This document shows, one piece after another, positions 55,439 to 64,000 of a stretch of DNA of 64,000 bases. The notes beneath the pieces are model-generated. The model was not told the origin of the DNA. It did no database searches and saw nothing but the letters and a program-made list of their open reading frames with translations. The stretch lies in assembly GCA_024362935.1 (NCBI GenBank), contig JANCRA010000066.1, positions 1,975,501-2,039,500 on the forward strand, given 5' to 3'. Numbering within the stretch: the first letter of the stretch is position 1; the number at the start of each line of letters is the position of its first letter. The position numbers and the translations under genes are program-made. This DNA comes from Setophaga petechia (lineage: Eukaryota > Chordata > Aves > Passeriformes > Parulidae).

Positions 55439-56055
55439 TGTGAGAAATGATACCCACTGTCAAAAATGTAAAAGGTTTATTAAAACCTTATCAAAAATAC
55501 AACAGAAGACTGAATGGAGAAAATATTACAACAGAGGATTTTCCCCTACCCTGTGCTCATCCACACAATGGAGGTTTCACCTTTTAACCCTTTATCCCCT
55601 CCCAAATTTCCATCCATCCGCTCCTCCTTCTCTGCCCAATGGTGGGGATAACTTTTAAAAATCTTGACTAGAGGCCAGCTGTTGCTATAGTAATGAGTGA
55701 CCCTCCCAAATGTCCCAAACCCAGGGCACCCCTGATAACAACACAAGGGGGTAAAACATAACTATAAATCTATAAAACTTCTCTTAACATGATATTTGAT
55801 ATTTGTGAGATATAATATATAATATATTATATATATACATACATGGTATTTGTCTTTTAATTGTGACAGTCAGCCATGACATTGCTCATCTGTCACAGTA
55901 AAACATAACTATACATCTATAAAACTTCTCTTAGCATAATATTTGATATTAGTGATATATATGTATATATATGTATTTATGTGTATATATATATACAGAC
56001 AAGGTATTTGTCTTTTAATTGTGACAGTCAGCCATGGCATTGCTCATCTGTCACA
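55439..56055 (-). mobile_element. Family V LTR with tandem duplication at its 5' end
   Basis: Left TGTGAGAAATGATACCC, right GCTCATCTGTCACA, reverse of 39315-39714. The U3 end is present twice: GTAAAACATAACTATA occurs at about 55753 and 55900, and TGACAGTCAGCCATG(A/G)CATTG at about 55864 and 56023. Target duplication not found. Confidence 0.87.
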
Positions 56056-56470
56056 GATGGAAGCCCAGCAGCTCCATCACCTGCCTGCCCAGCTGCTGAC
56101 CATGGGGGATGCTCCAGCACCCCACATTTAGCCAGAGGTTGTGGAACCTTCAGGAATCCCTTTTAGGTCCCTCAGGCACTAAAAAGGGGGCAGCAGCAAA
56201 CAGCAGGCACAATTCAGGGGGAACTTCTGGGCTTGTGTCATTTCTGTTAAGGGAAGCACCAGCTCTGGAGGCTCCAGCCACCCACTACAAGTGATTAGTC
56301 TCAAATCAGGAGTCTGTTTCATGTAAAGAGCTAAATGTTATTTCTTAGTGTTTACAAAACACAAACAGGTGGGAAGGAACACATGGCAGCAAGCACTGGG
56401 CAGCCTGAGAGAGCCTGTGTGTCCCCACAGCCCTCCTGGGCAGTCCTGCTCCTCACTCCCATCCTGGGAA
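56056..56470. other. Single-copy spacer
   Basis: No feature recognised. Confidence 0.4.
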
Positions 56471-56916
56471 TGATCTCTCAGGATTTCAGCTTTTCTATTT
56501 TTCATGTATTTGTAATCCTGAAATTATTTAGGATATAACTGTAAACTCCACACACAGTGTGAGCTGCTGCTTTCCCATTTTGGGCAGACACAACAATTCC
56601 TCTCCAGGCCTGGCAATCAAGGACACCTCACTGCCTCAGGCCCTGAGAGATGGGAACAAAAGTGAGTTGGGGGGAGCAAACTTGGGGTCAATGACTTCAT
56701 TAACTGAAGCTGTAATTGCAATTAATTAACCCCCAATACGCAAATGGCCAAACTCATAAAAGTATGAAAACCTGTGAGCCCTTGTCCATTTTGGGTGCAG
56801 CCCCTGGGGAGCTTTGTCTGCCCAAAATGTACCTGAAGGCCTTCAATAAATAGAACCGCTTTTTATGGCCTTAATTTTGTCTGGTCTCTGTTTTTAGGTA
56901 GCCCCACAAGGCATCA
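56471..56916 (+). mobile_element. Solo LTR, family A
   Basis: Starts TGATCTCTCAGGATTTCAGC and ends ACAAGGCATCA. CATAAAAGTATG is the TATA region and TTCAATAAATAG holds AATAAA. Closest to 5545-5991. The flanks GGAA and AACA do not match, so the target duplication is lost. Confidence 0.9.
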
Positions 56917-56994
56917 AACAGGGGCTCACCCCTTACCACATCTCCTGGGCTCCAGCCCATCATTCCCCATGGATGCACAGCCTGATGGGTATTT

Positions 56995-57368
56995 TGTTTG
57001 CAGGGATGCCCTGATGAAGACAGGAATGATGAATCTGACTGCATGTTCTCAGAAGGATAATTTATTACTTTTTGATATTATATTATATTATATTAAAGAA
57101 AACTATACTAAGTATACTAAAGAATACAGAAATGATACTTACAGAAGACTAAAGACTTGGCACTGATTGGCCAAAGAGCCAAAACAACTCACAGCAGAAT
57201 CCAATGGAACAATCATCTGTGGGTAAACTCTCCAAACACATTCCACATGAGCACAACACAGGAGAAGCAAATGAGGTAAGAATTGTTTTCCTTTTCTCTG
57301 AGGCTTCTCAGCTTCCCCGGAGAAAAACCCTGGGCGAAGGGATTTTTTCAGAGAATGTGAATGTTACA
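56995..57368 (-). mobile_element. Solo LTR, family Y
   Basis: Left TGTTTGCAGGGATGCCC, right CAGAGAATGTGAATGTTACA. It aligns with 50159 and 54063 but lacks about 60 bp around the ATAATGAAAACTTGTGACTC block. It lies only 78 bp from the family A LTR. No target duplication seen. Confidence 0.87.
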
Positions 57369-58776
57369 TGTGGGGAGGGGAGGGATGAGCTCATCCCCCT
57401 GACAGCCACCTCTGCTCTGCCCCCAGTGAGTCCCTGCCCAGCAGCCCCCAGAGCACAAACTGCAGACAAACCCATCTGCTGGGCACCCTGGGCCCATCTA
57501 TTCTCCTGAAAGGAAAGCAGAAATGCAAATGATACATTCTGGAAGGATCATCTCTATCACTGCTCTCTCCTTAAGATCTAGGTTTGGGAGGGATTCCTCC
57601 TCTGGTGTTTCACACCAACCTGGGGCATCCTCCCCTCCTCAGGGAGGGATCAGCCAGTCCCAAACTCAGAGCTCTGAGATTTTGGGAGAGAAAAAGGACA
57701 GGGAGGTCTCCTGCTGCTGATTCTGCTATCAGCACACCTGTGAGCCCTGCCACAGGTTTATCTGCTGATGTTACTCTGCTTTCCTTTTTTTCTTTCAGCT
57801 AAACAGGGTTTCTGAAAGGTTTTATCTCCATTCACAGTTTCTAAAAAAACCAGAGCTCAGATTTCCTCATTGCTTTACTTTGCTCTCCAAGCTTGCCAGC
57901 TCTCCTCAGATTTTCAGAGTGATCCAACAACTGCTTTTATTCTTTTCACTTGCAGTCAGCGCCCTCATGTTTTCCCAGGATAAAGCTTATTAAAAATGCA
58001 TAAAGAATAGAGGCTTATGGAGAAAAAAGGCAAAGAAAAATAATCTAGTTAATTGGAATTTGGAAAGTGTTGTACTATCATGGGTTTAAAATCCAAACAA
58101 GATTTCCAATCCCAGGCTGGCTCCATTTGCTTTGGCCCAAACCTTGTTTTTATGAAAAGTGCTTAACGAAAGTGTTAAAGGAAACATCAAGTTTGAGTAT
58201 ATTAAAATTCTGCAGTAAAAATGTTGAAAATGAAAAAGCCATTTTGATTCAACTTGTCTGACTTCCAGGCTCAGGATAAATCTTTACTTTCCATTTCCAG
58301 CGCAGGGGCAGGTTTGTCCCTTCCCTGGAAAGGAGAATCCTCAAATGACAAGAACAGCAAGCTTGTTATTTCCTTTAGTCCATAAACATTCCTTTATTTC
58401 CCAGTAAGATTACACTAACCCCAGTATTTTAATTGTGCTATAAGATCGTTCAAAATAACAATAAAAATTCATGGATTTATTTCCTTTTAAAATGAGAACA
58501 TTTATTCAGAGTGAGTAAAAGCCCCCTTTGCCTAGCAGGGGGTTGAGCACAGAAATTGCTTTTTTAGGAGAGTAACTCCTGCTCTTTATGAAACACTGAT
58601 GTATGGCTGAGGCTCTGGGTATTTCCATTGTCTGTTTATGAACTTAGAAGCTTAAAATCTTCCTGTTCAATCCAGTCCAAGGCATTGCCTACAGGTGGGA
58701 ACAGGATTTTTAACTGGTTACCAGACCAGCAGCTCAGAGAAGCAATTCCAGCAATGGCCTGAGAGAGCCCAGCCTG
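57369..58776. other. Single-copy sequence
   Basis: No gene or element recognised. AT-rich from 57960 to 58650. Confidence 0.45.
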
Positions 58777-59071
58777 CAGTGCCAGATGTGCACACATCAA
58801 CATTCAGTGCCAGATGTGCACACACCAGCTCTCAGGGCCAGATGTGCACACATCAGCTCTCAGTGACAGATGTGCACACCTCAACCTTCAATGCCAGCTG
58901 TGCCCACACCCCTCAGTGCCAGCTGTGCCCACACCCCTCAGTGGCAGCTGTGCCCACACCCCTCAGTTCCAGCTTTGCACACACACCCTCAGTGCCAGAT
59001 GTTCCCACACCCCTCAGTGCCAGCTGTGCCCAAACACCCTCACCCACCCCGTGCCAGATGTGCACACCCCA
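58777..59071. repeat. Minisatellite, 25-30 bp unit, 11 copies
   Basis: Units with AGTGCCAGATGTGCACAC (left) shift to AGTGCCAGCTGTGCCCAC with CCCCTC (right), giving two variant blocks. Open frames are repeat products. Confidence 0.93.
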
Positions 59072-60095
59072 GGCACCCCAAATTCCCTGGGAACATCTGG
59101 CTGGACTGCAAGAAATATCAACCAGCCCATGGGGTTCAGTTCCACTGTCTCTATAAACCACCTCTAGCAAAGCTCTGCAAGCAATAACCCCCAAATTCAA
59201 CAGATGTGCTGCACTTTTAAACCCTTGTTATACAGGACAGAAAATAACACATGGTATTTCTTCCAAATTCATTTATTCCATATTTTTTTAATCTCCAAAT
59301 TTATTTATTTCTTTCCAAATTTATTCCTGAGCATCAAGACTTGCTGTGCTGACACAGGACCCTCTTCACTTCTACTTTAAATGTCACTTAGCTGCTGTGC
59401 TGGAGTTTCAAGTGTTCCCTCTAATTTATGGTATTTGTGCACAATAATTGTTATTCCTACTGCACTTAGCAACACCCTTTGAGAACGAAGAAGCACAAGT
59501 CACCATGTACTCACCAGAATAAGTTTTTTACACAGGAATATTTGAGTGCCAGTTGCTAAAACCCAGCCTAAATGTGTCAACACAGCAAACTCTGAGCTGA
59601 GCTGAGCTTAAAGAATCTGGAAATGCAACACTGCTGAAGGAAGCCTGGCTTTAGCTGAACAGCTCTGTTCCTTCTAGCTGCTTCTAGAAATGTGAATTTT
59701 AAAGTGATTATTCCAGCAGCTTGTAGCACAAAGGAAATCAGAAGGACTATTCCAGGCAGCGTGGCAGCCAGGAAACAACAGCATCCTGGGGAACAAACCC
59801 AAATCTCCTTCGCAGGTGCGAGCAGGATTGCCTGAAGGGCTTCACACAATCGATAAAATTTCACTGCAGATGGATCCAAGCTGGAGCCTCCTTTACTCCT
59901 CTCAGAGTTCAGGTGATATTTCCTGTGCAGGTTCTCACCAGGGCCTCGTTTCTGGGGATTCCAGCTGCTGCCCAGCCTCCCCTGCTCCATCCTCCTGCTC
60001 TCACTCTGCCTTGGTGGGGTTTTCAAACTGTCCCTTGAGAATCAAACACTGCCAGGGCAGTGACACTGGAGGCAGAGGTGTATTTGTGATGGTTT
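59072..60095. other. Single-copy sequence
   Basis: No element recognised. A 149-codon minus frame (59577-60026) has a hydrophobic middle but no known domain. Confidence 0.45.
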
Positions 60096-60720
60096 GTTGG
60101 AGTCCAAAATGCAGGGAACTCTCAGAAGTTTGGGGCTGGAAGCTAAATCTTAGAATTAAACCCAGGATTTGATCTGAGACCTTGGAAAAGGCTCCCAAAC
60201 TGAGGTGCTAAAAGTGAGAATGTGGATTTATAGTTTAAAGCAGAGACACATCAAGAAGAAGAAGGTTTAGAGTTTTGGAGTTTGGGATATAGAAAAAATA
60301 AAAGTAGTTCCAGAGGTAAACAAGAAAATTAGAATGCAGTACTGTAGGTTTGTGTGTCATAACATGATTGGCTAAGAAAGCTCACACTGCAGCGTGGGTC
60401 CATAAGATTAAATATTTAAGGATTGGGTCAAAAACATAAATATCCTTGTTGGCAGTATTTTATTAGTCAACAAATCCTTAATAGGTCTTGTAACTAGGGG
60501 TCTTGTGACCTTCTGAAGCATGCATCCCACAGGCTGGGATGGTTCTGCTCTTGTGGAGGGATCTGCTCCTCCACTGTGTTGCTGTGTTGCCCCTGGCTCC
60601 TCTCCCTCCTTCCAGGACAAAAAAGGCAATTTGGGGTCAAACAGCTCTGCCTTAGAACAAAGCCTGTGGCTCCATCCAGCTGCCAAACCTCAGGTTTTCT
60701 CCAGATAAAAACAGCAGCCA
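60096..60720 (+). mobile_element. Probable LTR or ERV-derived segment
   Basis: From TGTTGGAGTCCAAAATGC through GCAGAGACACATCAAGAAG and GATTGGCTAAGAAAGC (a CCAAT-type box) to GTCTTGTGACCTTCTGAAGC it resembles a songbird ERV-associated repeat I know from memory. There is no second copy in the window. Both ends are approximate and no target duplication was found. Confidence 0.4.
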
Positions 60721-61416
60721 ACACTACTCTGACAAAATCCTCTTTTCCCAATATGTTTATGTTCACCACAAACTGCCCAATTTTCTTTAATGTGGCAGCA
60801 GTCACCCTGACAGGGCACATTTTGGCTGAGATTTCATGCTCTTAAAATCTGGAATCAGAAAGTTCTGGTTCCCACAGCAACCACAGGTAGCAATTATCCT
60901 GGTTCTGGAAATTTCTAGAATAGAAAGAAGATTTGCTTTCTGCAGCCCTCTGTTAAGTGCACAGCAAAGGATATGTCTGTGTGCATCAAAATGAATTTAT
61001 TTTTCTTTTGCTCTGTTTGTAGCTCTGTTTACACCTTAGAAATCTTTTCTATATCAACATTTTTGGACAGTTTTTTATACCTGCTACAGAGCACAGAACC
61101 TCCTAAAACACATCACGCTTAATTTATTTCCACTTAGCTCTAGTCATTGCAACAAATGCAATTCATTGCACTTTCCACAGCACGTTTTCCCTCTGTACAT
61201 CACATATAATGAATATCACCACAATAAAATTCATAGTTTGTGACACTCCTGATTAATACCAGCTTTTCACGAGGAAGAAAGATTACTGCAGCCATTATGA
61301 ATTTATACAGATCTTGCTTTTTCTATTAGAAGACACGCAGTGATGCAGGATGCTTCCAGAAAGGGAAAACCCTTTGCTGCCTCTGATGGAACAAAGACAG
61401 AAACCCAGAGCACAAG
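60721..61416. other. Single-copy sequence
   Basis: AT-rich; no exon or repeat recognised. Confidence 0.45.
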
Positions 61417-61816
61417 TGTGGTGTTGTGAGGTCCCCAGGACAAGGTGAGAGATGAGAATTTAATTCAATGTTTTCAGAAGGCTGATATATTATATTATAT
61501 TATATTATATTATATTATATTATATTATATTATATTATATTATATTATATTATATTATACTATATTATATTACTATACTAAAGAATAAAGATACATCAGA
61601 AGGCTAGAAAAGAATGATAATAAAAACCCATGACTGACTCAGAGAGTCCAACACAGCTGGCTATGATTGGCCATTAATTAAAAACAATTCACATGTCGGA
61701 TAAACAAATTCCAGATCACATTCCAGAGGAGCAAAACAGGGAGAATCTGAGGCTTCTCATCTTGCCAGGAGAAGAAATCCTGGTGAAGGGATTTTTCAGA
61801 AAATATCACAGTGACA
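61417..61816 (-). mobile_element. Solo LTR, family X, with ATTAT expansion
   Basis: Left TGTGGTGTTGTGAGGTCC, right AATATCACAGTGACA. CACAAG precedes it (61411-61416) and recurs at 61815-61820, overlapping the terminal CA, so the target duplication is at least CAAG. GATTGGCC is present. ATTAT pentamers fill 61489-61570. Confidence 0.92.
61489..61570. repeat. (ATTAT)n microsatellite inside family X LTR
   Basis: About 15 pentamers, nearly perfect, after GGCTGATATATT. Homologous in position to the array at 10628. Confidence 0.96.
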
Positions 61817-64000
61817 CAAGGCCACGTTTGCCCCTACCCATGCAGCTGTTCAAATGGCCATGGGTATTTTCAGCAGATTAACACACTTTAAATGTCAACA
61901 AAGAAAGAAAAGAAGAGCAGTGCAGTGTTTCTGTCAGGATTTTTAAGGACTTGCACATCTCCCTGTATTCCCCCCAGAACATTACTATGATTAACAGGCC
62001 ACTGGCTTGCCAGGGGTTTAGTGGTTTATTTTTTCTTTAATTAGCCAACCACTCCTAATGAATCAGTCATTCTTTCTCTGCAGCACCTGATCTCCTGAGT
62101 GCAAGAAGTGCTGAGCAGACACCAAGCTGCTCCCTGGCTCCTTTGGGGAGATGCTCTTGCCCCTGGAGCAGCTCAGTGATGCCCAGAGAGCTCCTGTCAC
62201 CTCCATTCCTGCAGTCACACACTCCTCTGGGCTGCAAATTGCTTTTGGTTCCTCCCTCCCTGGCCTGCAGCACTGTTCAAATTCCAAAATGACAAAGATT
62301 GAAGCCTGATTTCCAATCTGCTTTTGCTTTATGTTTGCTGCCAGCCCTGTGCCAGCAGCCCCTGCTACAGCTGCTGTGTCCACTGGGGTCTGAACATCCC
62401 TGCTTCTGCCTTCCCAACCCCAGAGCTGCTCCTCCCTGAAGCCTGGTGGGAGAAAAGGGATAATTTCTGCCTCCCACACAGCAGGTAGCCTACATCTAGT
62501 GAATATCAGTGTTGCAAACTGTCCTGATCTCTTCAGTGCCTTCATGATGTACTCGGCCCTCTCGGAGCCAAGATGCAGCACTTGATTTAAATTTTTGCTG
62601 TCAGATCTGATTAAAAATTAAGTTGAACACAGTTGTGGGGAAACTAAATTAGCATTCTTTTTGAGTAGCACCGTGTAATTTAATGCAACAACTCATACAA
62701 TTGAGTCATGCAACTACTAATATATGTCTAGAGGATCCAAAGGTTGGGAGCAGGCAGGGACACGGTGCTGCTTGAAGGAGATCAGGCAGAGGTACAGGCA
62801 GGAGCAAAGGAGTATTTCACCACTCCAGACAGAGGGAAATAAACAGAATATTGAAATCAGAGGAAAATAAACAGAATATTGAAATCCCACAGGGTGGAGT
62901 TTGAAGAAGGCAGTTTTAACTGGGCACTCCCTCCTTGCAAGACAGATGGAAATTTCCATCCTTACTTTCGGTTCAGGATTTTTGGAGAATGCTCTCAGAA
63001 TCTGTGTTGGAAAGGAGCTCTGGACTTCTCTGTTTGTTTTCAGCACAGCTCAGCCCTGTGGTGCCAGCCAGCCCCCAACCCTGCCAGAGTCAGGAGAACC
63101 TGCTGCACACCTCATTGAACAACTCATTCCCGGGGTCCTGCTGGAATTTCAGCTCCCATAGCCAAGAAACAGCCAAGAGGAGCCATGATCCAGGTGAAGA
63201 GAGGGGAGGAACAGCCCATTTTCTGCCGAGGGCCATCCAGCTGCAGGGGCTGCACTGACCCACCTAAAGGCAGGACCCCATTCTGCACCCAGGACCCTGC
63301 AGGGGTGACCCCACAGGGGTTAGAGGGTGCCCAAAGCCACACAAGGCAGTGATGGAGCCAGAGAATGAGCTCAATACCCTTTGTCCCAACATCATAAACA
63401 TGAAATCACTGCAGTTTCACAGAAAGACACAGTTACAGACATCCATTGAGAAGCACATCCCCTCTCCTGAGGCTGAGCAGCTCGGGACAGTTTTCATTTC
63501 TTTGCAGCTTTCCCACTGAATGGAGACAGCTCTGACACTGGGATTTCAATTCAAGGGCCATTTAGGATTGAAAAATAGAGACAGGTTTATATACAAAATG
63601 GGAGCATTTCACAAAAACTCTGTCTCCTGCTCACTCTCTGAGAATTATTGTCCCTTATTATCCAGCAACAAAGGGAGGATTCGCTGCCTTGCCAAGGTGA
63701 GCACAATCAGTCCTCCTGTCATTCTGCAAAATGGAAAAGGAAAATAACATTGACCTGAAACCTGAGCTGCGGGGCTGAGCATGCCATGAAGCTCTGGAAC
63801 CCTTTTGTGTGCTGCTCCCTGTCCCTCCTTGGGCAGAATTGAGCAGGGAGTGCACAGTGAGCTCGGGGTGTGAGGCTCACACAGGCAGGACAGGATGAGT
63901 CACTCTGTGACAGGGACTCTGCTCTATGTGGCAGCAATTTTTTGCCATTAGCAGAGTTCTGTGAGTGCCATTCAAGCTGCCCATCATTCGTGCAGGTATT
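61817..64000. other. Single-copy sequence to window end
   Basis: No LTR, CR1 or satellite recognised. A short AGGAAAATAAACAGAATATTGAAATC direct duplication is at 62832-62887. The frame 62063-62581 on minus (172 codons) has no known domain. Confidence 0.45.

Noticed and set aside
54942..55463. 173-codon minus frame
   Set aside because: GC-rich region with several competing frames; it extends into an LTR and has no known domain.
59577..60026. 149-codon minus frame with a hydrophobic core as a membrane protein
   Set aside because: No homology recognised, no conserved start context or splice structure; consistent with chance.
1..64000. tRNA, rRNA or telomeric repeats
   Set aside because: No tRNA B-box plus cloverleaf pattern, rRNA block or TTAGGG run was noticed; a covariance-model scan would be needed for certainty.

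Overview
The window looks like non-coding DNA from a bird, most likely a songbird (passerine). The evidence is CR1-type LINE 3' ends, many short (350-700 bp) solo LTRs whose sequences I recognise from memory as songbird endogenous retrovirus families, abundant GC-rich minisatellites, and no bacterial-style gene packing. I could not defend a single host protein-coding exon. The long open frames lie in tandem repeats whose unit is a multiple of three, or run through LTR and CR1 copies. Family labels (A, L, V, W, X, Y, Z) are mine, defined by alignment of copies inside this window.

LTR inventory. Family L (about 670 bp, 5-bp target duplications, ERVL-like): 1774-2441, 22173-22847. Family A (about 420-450 bp, TGATGCCTT...AAGGCATCA ends, 4-bp target duplications): 5545, 25059, 47999, 52055 and 56471 on plus, 35950-36590 and 45593-46300 on minus, plus a 115-bp fragment inside another LTR at 54250. 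Families X and Y (about 380-550 bp, 6-bp duplications): 10569, 14797, 28257 (split), 28407, 37861, 61417 (X); 43063, 50159, 52684, 54063, 56995 (Y). Family Z (about 630 bp, TGTGAAAAATGC ends): 9513, 32723, 39786. Family V: 39315, 55439. Family W: 17941, 34794, 41094. Single copies: 3375-3751, 9786-10138, and probably 60096-60720. Exact or one-mismatch target duplications were found at many of them, so they are mostly solo LTRs left by recombination. One degraded internal ERV-like stretch lies near 12.56-13.02 kb.

LINEs: CR1 3' ends at 7550-8020, 13600-14042, 19238-19990, 30494-30835 and 49718-49945. Tandem repeats: a 19-21 bp minisatellite (1-750), a roughly 88-98 bp array (4012-4680), a 24-bp array of about 1.5 kb (16255-17740), a 30-bp array (18735-18925), CCAT (34182-34791), two CCCAT arrays (26524, 37402), GGGAA (14276), ATTAT arrays inside two X LTRs, and others.

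Between the repeats are single-copy stretches. Several are AT-rich with many TAATTA-like motifs (about 15.6-16.1, 21.66-21.9, 25.7-25.9, 26.8-28.1, 36.7-37.4 and 43.8-44.3 kb). They have the look of conserved non-coding regulatory DNA, but that is inference. The most interesting signals are structural changes within LTRs: a U3 triplication upstream of a TATA box, amplification of the AATAAA polyadenylation hexamer, a chimeric LTR, two nested insertions with target duplications, and an LTR flanked by 51-bp rather than 4-6-bp direct repeats.
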